A stretch of 64,000 nucleotides of DNA, from the NCBI GenBank assembly GCA_946480085.1, contig CAMLHZ010000001.1:372001-436000 (forward strand). The letters are read 5' to 3'. The position numbers and the translations under genes are program-made. The first letter of the stretch is position 1, and each line of letters begins with the position of its first letter. Source of the DNA: an uncultured Flavobacteriales bacterium. GTDB taxonomy: Bacteria; Bacteroidota; Bacteroidia; Flavobacteriales; Crocinitomicaceae. Shown piece after piece: positions 42,673 through 50,994 of this stretch. Under the pieces are notes generated by a model, which was given only the letters and a program-made list of their open reading frames with translations, was not told where the DNA came from and searched no databases.

Positions 42673-45600
42673 TTAGTTCTTCACAATACGCTCTATTATT
42701 TCCTTTTCATTTTGTACAATCTTCAAAAGATAAACTCCTTGAGCCAACTCTGAGAAATCTACTGTTGTATTCATTCCAACAACTTGTTCCGTTTGAAGAA
42801 TTGCACCATTTAGGTCGGTTAGTTGGTAAGTAAAGTCTGCTAATGGAACTTCCACTTTCACAAAATTCATTGTTGGATTTGGATAGATCAAAGCTTCCAA
42901 TGTGTTTTCCTCAACTCCTAAACAAGGATCAAATACCAATGAAATGGCATCGCTTCCTTCACAACCGTTGTTATCGATAACGGTTACTTCGTAAGTTCCT
43001 GTTAAGAATGCTGAAACAGTTGCTGTTGTTGCGTTGGTGTTCCAGTCATAAGAAACAAAACCAGAACCTGCGTTCAATACGATTGGTCCGTAATTGCTAC
43101 AAGTTGTTGAATCTGCTCCTAAGTCTATTTCAGGATTTTCATTCACCAAAACTTGCAAAGTATCGCTGTTCTCACATCCATTCGCATCTGTTCCAATCAC
43201 CGAATAAGTTCCTGAAGACAATTCTGCGGAAGTGTTGTTTGCCATTCCATTCGACCAATCGTAATCTTGTGCACCAGTCGCATTCAAAGTAATAGCAGTT
43301 CCTTCACAAACTACCACATTGCTTCCTGCCATTACATTTGGCAATGCATTTACGGTAATTGAAAGTTGAGCGTCATCCGAACAACCATTCAAATCTGTTC
43401 CGATTACTGTAAGTACAATAGATGTTTCAGGTGTAATTTCATCTTCGTTCGCAGAACCGTTGCTCCATGCGTATGAATCTGCACCAATCGCTGTAAGTTC
43501 TATAGTTTCACCGAAACAAATCACTTGATCAATTCCTGCTGAAACAACTGGTAGTTGGTTGACTGTAATTGTTGTTTCTGTGGTGTCTTTACAACCGTTA
43601 GCATCAGTGATGATTGCAGTATAAGTTGTTGTTGTTAATGGTGTAAAATCTACTCCGTTATCTATGGAGTTATTCCATTCTACAACTATAGCACCTGTTG
43701 CCGTTAATGCGGTAGTTTCTCCGGCACAAACTGCAAAATCAGGATTTGAACTTGCTGTTGGAAGACCATTTACGGTAACCAAAACCTGATCTTGGTTCTG
43801 ACATCCGTAAGCGTTGGTTCCTGTAACGGTATAAGTAGTAGTTGAGGTTGGAACAAAAGATACATTTTGTTGAATACCGTTATCCCAATTGTAGCTCTGA
43901 GCTCCCGAAGCACTAAGAGTAACCGATGTTCCCTGACAAACGCTTTGGTTAGGGTCAGCAACTACAATAGGAAGCGGTAAAACAGTGATAGTAGTTTTCA
44001 TAGTAGTATCAGCACAAGCAAGTGCCGAGTTGTTTACATATAACTGGTAGTTTCCACTTTGAGAGACGTTAAGTGTATTAGCGGTTTGTCCGGCTAAAAG
44101 AGCATTGTTTCTAAACCATTGGTAAGAAGAATTTGCTGCCCCGACTGCCGTTAGTTGAATTGTATTTCCTGTACAAGTTGAATCTGTTGGCGCAGTGAAA
44201 TTAGCTCCTGCCAAATCCACACACGTATTGATCTCGAATATGGCCAATGTGGAACTTACTTCGTTTGCCAAAATAACGATGTCTTTGTTTGTTGGCGAAT
44301 CTTCTTTCTTGATAATGATGATTCCCTCTGCCCCGCGGTCAGGACCATTTGTTGCCACACTTCTGTTGTTGTAATACCCAACATATTTTGGAGCTGATGG
44401 AATATCTACATTGAAGATCATTACTCCTCCAACACGTTCCAGTGAAGCGAAGAGGTAATTATTTCCATTAATTACTGCAGAAGCAACACCTTCTACTTCC
44501 GGACCTTTATCATCTGAACGGTTTTTCGAAACTGCTGCTCCAGAAGAGTTACTTGCGTTAAACAAACCAGCTATTGAAGGATGTGTAGCGGTAATTTGTT
44601 CAATTAGATCTTTAGAGTCGAAAACCAAAGCTCCTGTTTGCGCATTCCAAATAGCGAATGAACGTGTACTGAAACAATGAATATCATCGATATCGCCATC
44701 GTTATCTGTATCACCGCTTGCTTTTGTAATGTTCAAACGACCGAGGAATTGATTGTTTTTCAGGATGTTTTGATCGGGAATACTTGCGTCAAGTGTTGCT
44801 CCGGATAAACGAGTGATTTCAGAATATGCTGTGTACTCACGTGCGTCTCCTTCATTTGCTGTGTACAAATATTCGGTTCCGTTGATTGTTGCGTGTGCCA
44901 TTGCATCTGGCATGTACAATCCTTTTACCGGTGCAGAACCAATGTAAATCCCTGCACTTTGGTCAGAAGGATCGATACCGTTATTGGTTCGGTAATCTTG
45001 TGTTCCAAGCGGACGAAGTGAAGTAACAGTTGCAGAAGATAGGTTGACAACAGCAATAGCGTTGTTTTCTTGTAGTGTGACAAAAGCCTGTGTATTGTCG
45101 TTAGAAATCGTAATGTACTCTGGTTCAAAATCCTGAGCTGCAGAACTTCCCGGTCCAAAAATTCGGATTCCTTGGGAACGTAAAGTAGCTTCTTGTCCGT
45201 TGTAAGCCTGGAAGTTGGCAATACTTACGTTTGCGTTTGTCAAAGCAGCAATTCCCGGAGTAATATCAATAATTGCAACCGAACCTTCTGGATCAACTGT
45301 ATAGTCAGCTTTCGGCTCACCTTCACAAGCCGTAATTACTTTCGTGAAATCGTTGTTGAAAGTGATCATATCAGGCATTGCACCAACTGTAACCTGATTG
45401 ATGAAGTTTCCGTTTCCGTCAAAGAAAACAACCGATCCGTTTGCTTGCGGATTTGAATTCTCTACTGCAACAGCTACAATTCCATTGTGAACAGTTAACG
45501 AGTTCAAATTTCCGTAAGGTGTAATTGAAATAGAACTGATCAATGATGGTGAAGCCGGATTTGCGAAGTTTATGATATCTAATTTCGCACCAATTGAATT

Positions 45601-46812
45601 GGCAATGTACAAACGGTCTGTAGTTGGATCGTGTACTACAATTTCAGCTGAATTTGTACCTTCTGCACCATTCGAAAATGAAGTAAGGTTATTCAAAATC
45701 AATTCGTTGTTTCCAACTGGTGCTGTGTAATCGTTATCTGTAATGTAGATGATTCGGTAGTTAGCAGTCCCAATCAGGGAATTTGAGACTGCTCTGATTT
45801 TCACGATTAGGTGATCAGTACGTTCAGCAACGGCATCGTCTAAAATATTTATTGTGAACGGGATTGTTCCATTGGTATTGGCTGGAATCGTTAATGTATC
45901 GTTTGTCCAAGTGTAATCTGTACCATAAGTTGCATCGGAGTGAACCGAAGTTTCAACGATTATTTGGGCTGGAAGCGCATTTGCTCCTGAGAAGTTGACG
46001 TTCAAAGTTGCTGTTCCAGCCGTTTCACTTACAGTTTGAACGTTTGTAGTGATGGTTGCTGTTCCAGGACTTGGTGGCGGAACTGATAATGAAATGCTGC
46101 TTGCATTATCATCAGTAAACGCTTGCACCGACCATGTTCTTGGAGTTGTCCAACTTGAACTTGCAGTGCTGTAAACACCAGTTGCTTTTGATGTTCCCGC
46201 TGCCGGGTCTGTTGTAAAGAAGCTGGTTGTTTGCAATTTCCCTCCTGTATATAAATCATTGATTGGAAGCTCATATCCTGTAGTTGTAGTAACGAATGCA
46301 GATCCAATGGCGGTTCCGTAGAATACTGCGTCTACTGGAACGGTTGAGCTGGTAATGCTTGCTACCGGAACACTGAAAACAGCAATTCCATCTGCATTTG
46401 CACCTCCGTTTCCAAATACTCCTGCAGTTCCTGCTGCATTTCCAAAACCGTCACCAGGCGTTGTAATTACGTCTATAACTCTGGCTTTAGTTCCGGTAGG
46501 AGCCATTGTGTTTCCACCAACGTACACAACCTGTCCTGTTGTTACTGAACCAGTACTGATCTGGAAACCATAAGTTATACCGCCTCCGTTAATCCATCCG
46601 TTGGCTGTTGCAGTTCCGTTGTTATTTACTACTACTGAATAAGGAGTAACAGTAAAATCAATATTTTTAGTTGCAATGAGCTCCACCCATTCCAAACTGT
46701 TATCATTTCCACTTGGATTGATAAAGAATTCCGAGATTACCAATCCTGGATTTTGTGCTTTTGCGGTTGATGCCAAAAGCAATAAGAGTAGCGAAGTAAC
46801 TATTTTATTCAT
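42673..46812 (-). CDS. large T9SS-sorted extracellular protein, choice-of-anchor-I type
   Basis: 1379 residues. Order: signal peptide (LLLLLASTAKAQNPG); a lamin-tail-like domain at about 20-250 (LVISEFFINPSGNDNSLEWV); a Calx-beta-like domain at about 255-370; a seven-bladed-propeller-like choice-of-anchor-I domain at about 380-855 (YIANSIGAKLDIINFA, DFEPEYITISNDNTQAFV); about six Ig/PKD-like repeats from 860 to 1290, each with a VCxG start and DxNGC end such as VCEGTAITLNATGA and GTDANGCENSD; and a C-terminal type A sorting domain (LIYPNPTMNFVKVEV, GVYLLKIVQNEKEIIERIV). It is exported by T9SS and probably cell-attached. Ligand unknown. Confidence 0.87.
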   Translation of the reverse strand: MNKIVTSLLLLLLASTAKAQNPGLVISEFFINPSGNDNSLEWVELIATKNIDFTVTPYSVVVNNNGTATANGWINGGGITYGFQISTGSVTTGQVVYVGGNTMAPTGTKARVIDVITTPGDGFGNAAGTAGVFGNGGANADGIAVFSVPVASITSSTVPVDAVFYGTAIGSAFVTTTTGYELPINDLYTGGKLQTTSFFTTDPAAGTSKATGVYSTASSSWTTPRTWSVQAFTDDNASSISLSVPPPSPGTATITTNVQTVSETAGTATLNVNFSGANALPAQIIVETSVHSDATYGTDYTWTNDTLTIPANTNGTIPFTINILDDAVAERTDHLIVKIRAVSNSLIGTANYRIIYITDNDYTAPVGNNELILNNLTSFSNGAEGTNSAEIVVHDPTTDRLYIANSIGAKLDIINFANPASPSLISSISITPYGNLNSLTVHNGIVAVAVENSNPQANGSVVFFDGNGNFINQVTVGAMPDMITFNNDFTKVITACEGEPKADYTVDPEGSVAIIDITPGIAALTNANVSIANFQAYNGQEATLRSQGIRIFGPGSSAAQDFEPEYITISNDNTQAFVTLQENNAIAVVNLSSATVTSLRPLGTQDYRTNNGIDPSDQSAGIYIGSAPVKGLYMPDAMAHATINGTEYLYTANEGDAREYTAYSEITRLSGATLDASIPDQNILKNNQFLGRLNITKASGDTDNDGDIDDIHCFSTRSFAIWNAQTGALVFDSKDLIEQITATHPSIAGLFNASNSSGAAVSKNRSDDKGPEVEGVASAVINGNNYLFASLERVGGVMIFNVDIPSAPKYVGYYNNRSVATNGPDRGAEGIIIIKKEDSPTNKDIVILANEVSSTLAIFEINTCVDLAGANFTAPTDSTCTGNTIQLTAVGAANSSYQWFRNNALLAGQTANTLNVSQSGNYQLYVNNSALACADTTMKTTITVLPLPIVVADPNQSVCQGTSVTLSASGAQSYNWDNGIQQNVSFVPTSTTTYTVTGTNAYGCQNQDQVLVTVNGLPTASSNPDFAVCAGETTALTATGAIVVEWNNSIDNGVDFTPLTTTTYTAIITDANGCKDTTETTITVNQLPVVSAGIDQVICFGETIELTAIGADSYAWSNGSANEDEITPETSIVLTVIGTDLNGCSDDAQLSITVNALPNVMAGSNVVVCEGTAITLNATGAQDYDWSNGMANNTSAELSSGTYSVIGTDANGCENSDTLQVLVNENPEIDLGADSTTCSNYGPIVLNAGSGFVSYDWNTNATTATVSAFLTGTYEVTVIDNNGCEGSDAISLVFDPCLGVEENTLEALIYPNPTMNFVKVEVPLADFTYQLTDLNGAILQTEQVVGMNTTVDFSELAQGVYLLKIVQNEKEIIERIVKN

Positions 46813-47053
46813 GCCTAAAGTTTCTATGGCACAAAAGTCACTGTATAATGTAATCTCAGTTTAGGGTGCAATTGAAATTTCAGTCAGGAAATTGTTGGTG
46901 GAGTATGAAGGATTCCAGATTCAGGTTAAAACCATCTTCACATATTTAACAGGAAGTTTATTTTGAAAGCGGTTTGTTTTAATATGGATCGAGGAGCATG
47001 TCAGTTCGAGTGTCCAACCTTTAGTGTCGGATATATCGGGAACACATGCGGTT

Positions 47054-47716
47054 TTATCGATTTTTCACAATAGCTTCCGCCAAAATCAAATCCATCGGTG
47101 TGGTAATTTTGATATTCTCAACATTTCCTTCTACCGTAGAAATAGTATAACCCAATGCTTCAACAACACTGGCGTCATCAGTAAAAATGGAAGAATAATC
47201 TTGTTGATAGGCTTCTTCCAGAATTCTTCGTTTGAATACTTGTGGAGTCTGAACATTCACATAGTTGGAACGTATCACGGCTTTTGTAGAATCACCGTTG
47301 ACTTCTCTCAATGATTCAGAAACGGGCATTACAGGAATAACGGCTTCCTTACTTGTGTCTCTGAAAAGCCGAACAAGGGTTTCTTCACTTACGAACGGTC
47401 GAACAGCATCGTGCACTGCAACGAAGTCGCCGGTACAGAAAGACAATGCATTTTGGATAGAGAAAAAGCGCTCAGTTCCACCTTCAACAATCTTGTGGAC
47501 GATAGTAAAATCATGCTTGTCTGCAAGTTCTTCCCAATAAGAAATATGTTGTTCAGGAAGTGTGACCACAATTTCCGCCACATGGTCGAATGCATGTAAA
47601 CGCTCAATGGTATGCATTAATATCGGTTTGCCGTCAATTAACAGGAACTGTTTGGGAATTGCATTTCCCATTCGAATTCCTGAGCCACCTGCTGTAACGA
47701 TGAATGAACGTTTCAT
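47054..47716 (-). CDS. ispD: 2-C-methyl-D-erythritol 4-phosphate cytidylyltransferase
   Basis: 220 residues. Motifs are VTAGGSGIRMGNAIPKQFL (CTP site), VVTLPEQH, the substrate loop EGGTERFFSIQNAL, VHDAVRPFV and QTPQVFKRRIL. It makes CDP-ME in the non-mevalonate isoprenoid route, in which dxs, encoded 400 bases upstream, makes the first intermediate. Between them lie a small membrane protein gene and a terminator, so they are probably separate transcripts. Confidence 0.95.
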   Translation of the reverse strand: MKRSFIVTAGGSGIRMGNAIPKQFLLIDGKPILMHTIERLHAFDHVAEIVVTLPEQHISYWEELADKHDFTIVHKIVEGGTERFFSIQNALSFCTGDFVAVHDAVRPFVSEETLVRLFRDTSKEAVIPVMPVSESLREVNGDSTKAVIRSNYVNVQTPQVFKRRILEEAYQQDYSSIFTDDASVVEALGYTISTVEGNVENIKITTPMDLILAEAIVKNR

Positions 47717-47739
47717 TTCTTAAAGGTAATATATTGTTT

Positions 47740-47767
47740 GTAAAGGCGAGATGCATCGCGTCTGTAC
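47740..47767. repeat. GATGCATC-family palindrome, second copy
   Basis: GTAAAGGCGAGATG is followed by an imperfect complement CATCGCGTCTGTAC; it matches the perfect palindrome at 15151-15178 at 25 of 28 positions. It lies 24 bases upstream of the ispD start and 18 bases before the terminator at 47785. Confidence 0.75.
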
Positions 47768-47784
47768 CACACGCCAAAACACAA

Positions 47785-47825
47785 AAAACCCTGGTCATTG
47801 AGCGGAGTCGAAATGCCAGGGTTTT
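47785..47825 (-). terminator. terminator of the 59-residue protein gene
   Basis: AAAACCCTGG (47785-47794) pairs with CCAGGGTTTT (47816-47825), with an inner CATT/AATG pairing and the loop GAGCGGAGTCGA. The T tract follows on the minus strand. The loop word recurs at 12484-12505. Confidence 0.8.
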
Positions 47826-47845
47826 AAATATGATTGTAAACCGAA

Positions 47846-48025
47846 TTACTTAATCTGATTCGGATTTTCTTCTGCTCGTTTGTTGAATTTAGCTTGCCAT
47901 CTCATCCAGTAAAGGAAACCAATTCCACCAAGGATAATAAACGACCAATTTGCGATATCTCCGATATTATCGTAGAACCATGCTCCGTTCAAAATATCTC
48001 CTAGTGTGTACCAAAATTCGTTCAT
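47846..48025 (-). CDS. small single-pass membrane protein (59 residues)
   Basis: ATG at 48025, TAA at 47848-47846. It reads MNEFWYTLGDILNGAWF, then a membrane segment ANWSFIILGGIGFLYWMRW and a charged tail ending NPNQIK. Small proteins of this size and pattern (DUF6341-like) lie near isoprenoid or LPS genes in flavobacteria, but I cannot confirm the family. A terminator follows directly, which supports a real gene. Confidence 0.7.
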   Translation of the reverse strand: MNEFWYTLGDILNGAWFYDNIGDIANWSFIILGGIGFLYWMRWQAKFNKRAEENPNQIK

Positions 48026-48101
48026 AGCTTAAATTTTATGCGATACAAAGAAAATAAAAACTATTGATAAAACATGCCCTTGCACGACTTTTTTCATTCA
48101 A

Positions 48102-50066
48102 CTAGCCTACTTTCCCTGCCTGTTCTTTGTGTTCTCTATTGATTTTCAATAATTCAGCGACTTTTTCTACAATTGATTCTGTATCAAAACCACATTCTTT
48201 TTGAAGCTCTTCTGCTGTTCCGTGATGCACATATTTGTCGGGAATTCCCAAACGAACAACGCGCAATTGGTAATTGTTATCTGCAAAAAATTCCAAAACT
48301 GCTGTTCCAAATCCGCCTTGTACGCAACCGTCTTCAATGGTAATGACCTGTGTGAATTTTGAAGCAACTTCGTGAAGCATTGTTTCATCAATTGGTTTCA
48401 CAAAACGCATATCGTAATGTGCAACTGAAGCTCCTAATTCTTTCAATTGTTCAATAGCCTGTTGAGCATGATTTCCAACATGACCGATAGTTAGGATGGC
48501 AATATCTTCTCCATTGGAAACCTTTCTTCCTTTCCCAATTGGAATGGCTTTCATTGCTGTTTTCCATTCTGTCATCACACCGTTTCCTCGTGGATAACGA
48601 ATAGAGAATGGACCATGATTTTCAGCTTGTGCGGTGTACATTAAGTTACGTAACTCAGCTTCATTCATTGGTGCCGAGACAATCATATTTGGAATGGAGC
48701 GCATGTAAGCAATGTCATAAGCACCATGATGCGTTGCACCATCGGCTCCAACCAAACCACCACGATCTAAACAAAAAACAACGTGTAAATTTTGCAAAGC
48801 AACATCATGAATCACCTGATCGTATGCACGTTGCATAAACGAAGAGTAAATGTTACAATATGGAATCATTCCCTGAGTTGCCAAACCTGCCGAGAAAGTT
48901 ACGGCATGCTGCTCGGCAATTCCAACATCGAATGCGCGATCTGGCATTGCTTCCATCATAAATGTAAGCGAACAACCTGAAGGCATTGCCGGGGTAATTC
49001 CCATGATTTTGTCGTTCTGTTCAGCCAATTCTACAATCGTATGACCAAAAACGTCTTGATACTTTGGGGGTTGTGGCGATTTAGGAACAATCTTCACAAT
49101 CTCACCAGTTTCTTTATTGAAAACACCTGGCGCATGCCATTTTGTTGGGTTTCCTTCTTCAGAAAATTTATAACCAGCTCCCTTTCGCGTTACACAGTGT
49201 AAAATTTTAGGACCAGGAATATCTTTTAAGTCTTCCAGTACTTTTGCCAGTGTGACCACGTCGTGCCCGTCAACCGGACCAAAATAACGGAAGTTTAATG
49301 ATTCAAATAAGTTGCTTTGCTTCAGGATTGTTCCTTTCAAAGCAGAAGAAATTTTTGAAGCTACAGATTGTGCGTCTGGACCAAACTTGCTCACTTTTCC
49401 AAGCAATTTCCAAACTTCATCTTTCACCTTATTGTAAGTGTGGGATGTTGTAATGTCCGTCAAGTACTCGTTTAGAGCTCCAACGTTCGGGTCAATTGAC
49501 ATACAGTTGTCGTTCAGAATCACCAATAAATTGGCGTCTTTCTCAAAACCTGCATGATTCATTCCCTCAAAAGCCAAGCCTGCGGTCATAGCTCCATCAC
49601 CAATTACAGCAATGTGCTGACGTTCTTTCTCACCTTTATATCTGTTGGCAACAGCCATTCCAAGTGCTGCAGAAATCGAAGTAGAAGAGTGACCAACACC
49701 AAACGTATCGTATTCACTTTCACTTCTTTTTGGGAACCCGGAAATTCCACCTTTCGTTCTGTTGGTATGGAAAACATCACGTCGACCAGTTAAGATCTTA
49801 TGTCCGTAAGCCTGATGCCCAACGTCCCAAACCAATTGATCATCGGGAGTATTGAAAACATAATGAAGTGCAACTGTCAATTCAACAACTCCAAGACTTG
49901 CTCCGAAGTGTGAATTTCCAATTTCTGAAATGACATCAACAATGTATTGACGAAGTTCATCAGCTACCTGAGGAAGATCGTCTTTAGTGAACTTAGCCCT
50001 TAAATCCGCAGGAATCGTAATCTGCGAAAGGAATGGACCAGCTTGATATGAATGTTGTTCCGACAT
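48102..50066 (-). CDS. dxs: 1-deoxy-D-xylulose-5-phosphate synthase
   Basis: 654 residues. Thiamine diphosphate motifs are seen at VIGDGAMTAGLAFEGMNHAG with LNDNCMSIDPNVG; others are GNSHFGASLGVVELTVALHY, DVGIAEQHAVTFSAGLA (catalytic Glu region) and DRGGLVGADGATHHGAYD. The enzyme condenses pyruvate and glyceraldehyde 3-phosphate, the first step of the non-mevalonate route. It has the best promoter match in the window (50074-50104), seven bases upstream of the ATG. Confidence 0.97.
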   Translation of the reverse strand: MSEQHSYQAGPFLSQITIPADLRAKFTKDDLPQVADELRQYIVDVISEIGNSHFGASLGVVELTVALHYVFNTPDDQLVWDVGHQAYGHKILTGRRDVFHTNRTKGGISGFPKRSESEYDTFGVGHSSTSISAALGMAVANRYKGEKERQHIAVIGDGAMTAGLAFEGMNHAGFEKDANLLVILNDNCMSIDPNVGALNEYLTDITTSHTYNKVKDEVWKLLGKVSKFGPDAQSVASKISSALKGTILKQSNLFESLNFRYFGPVDGHDVVTLAKVLEDLKDIPGPKILHCVTRKGAGYKFSEEGNPTKWHAPGVFNKETGEIVKIVPKSPQPPKYQDVFGHTIVELAEQNDKIMGITPAMPSGCSLTFMMEAMPDRAFDVGIAEQHAVTFSAGLATQGMIPYCNIYSSFMQRAYDQVIHDVALQNLHVVFCLDRGGLVGADGATHHGAYDIAYMRSIPNMIVSAPMNEAELRNLMYTAQAENHGPFSIRYPRGNGVMTEWKTAMKAIPIGKGRKVSNGEDIAILTIGHVGNHAQQAIEQLKELGASVAHYDMRFVKPIDETMLHEVASKFTQVITIEDGCVQGGFGTAVLEFFADNNYQLRVVRLGIPDKYVHHGTAEELQKECGFDTESIVEKVAELLKINREHKEQAGKVG

Positions 50067-50073
50067 TGGAATA

Positions 50074-50104
50074 CAAATTTACTGCTAAACGATGTGATAA
50101 CAAA
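50074..50104 (-). promoter_or_regulatory. dxs promoter, TTTG-N19-TAAATTTG
   Basis: On the minus strand TTTG (50104-50101) is followed after 19 bases by TAAATTTG (50081-50074), a perfect fit to the Bacteroidota consensus TTTG-N19-TAnnTTTG. The predicted start of transcription is within about four bases of the ATG at 50066. Confidence 0.7.
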
Positions 50105-50163
50105 TGAAAAGGCAGGTTATTTTACGGAAAGGGTTTTTTAACGAATGACAAAAGACAAAATTT

Positions 50164-50203
50164 GTAATTAGGCACTGGTAATTAGTAATTCATACGTAAT
50201 TTG
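50164..50203. repeat. GTAATTAG short repeats
   Basis: GTAATTAG occurs at 50164-50171 and 50178-50185, with further GTAATT words following at once and before the kdsB start. Simple AT-rich repetition, no clear function. Confidence 0.35.
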
Positions 50204-50219
50204 GTCGAAAAACAATACT

Positions 50220-50954
50220 ATGCGCGTTCTCGGTATCATTCCCGCCCGTTATGGATCCACTCGTTTTCCTGGTAAACCTTTGATTGATCTGAAAGGAAAA
50301 TCTATGATTCAACGTGTAGTGGAAGGTGTTGAAAAATCAGCATTACTTACCGATGTAATTGTAGCGACTGACGATGAGCGGATTGAAAGTCATTTGAAAT
50401 CGCTTGGAAAAAAAGTGATGATGACGAGTGCTGATCATCCAAGTGGAACTGATAGATGCGCAGAAGTGGTTTCTGGTTTAACGGAACAATTTGATGTAAT
50501 TATTAATATTCAGGGCGACGAACCTTTGGTGGATGCGCGACAGTTAGATCAGTTAGCTTCAGCTTTCCAGGATTCGAAAGTTCAAATTGCTACCATCGCG
50601 AGCAGAAATATTTCTTTAGAAGACATTCAAAATCCGAACCGAATCAAGTTGGTGGTCAACAAGAACAACGAAGCATTGTATTTCTCAAGAAGTGCTATCC
50701 CAAATACCGTAAATGCGAAAGGAAATCCCTTGGATGTTTATCCGTTTTTGCGACATATTGGTTTATATGCTTATCGTTCCGAAACACTTTTAGCAATTGC
50801 GAAACTTCCAGCTACTGAACTAGAGAAAATAGAATCTCTTGAACAGTTGCGATGGCTTTTCAACGGTTATTCTATCAAAGTAGTGGAAACCGAAATTGAA
50901 ACACCGAATATTGATGTTCCTGAAGATGTGGAGAAAGTTCTGGAACAATTGTAA
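50220..50954 (+). CDS. kdsB: 3-deoxy-manno-octulosonate cytidylyltransferase
   Basis: 244 residues. CTP-binding motif IIPARYGSTRFPGKPLIDLK, then VVATDDERIESH, TSADHPSGTDRCAEV and INIQGDEPLVD, with the later HIGLYAYRSETL. It activates Kdo as CMP-Kdo for lipid A-core assembly. It is a single gene here, next to dxs but divergent from it. Confidence 0.96.
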   Translation: MRVLGIIPARYGSTRFPGKPLIDLKGKSMIQRVVEGVEKSALLTDVIVATDDERIESHLKSLGKKVMMTSADHPSGTDRCAEVVSGLTEQFDVIINIQGDEPLVDARQLDQLASAFQDSKVQIATIASRNISLEDIQNPNRIKLVVNKNNEALYFSRSAIPNTVNAKGNPLDVYPFLRHIGLYAYRSETLLAIAKLPATELEKIESLEQLRWLFNGYSIKVVETEIETPNIDVPEDVEKVLEQL

Positions 50955-50994
50955 CTAATACACAGTAAAACAGTCTAATTACAAAAAACTATTT

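Noticed and set aside
43008..46573. Several plus-strand frames opposite the T9SS cargo gene
   Set aside because: They are shadows of a repeat-rich gene with no domain pattern of their own.
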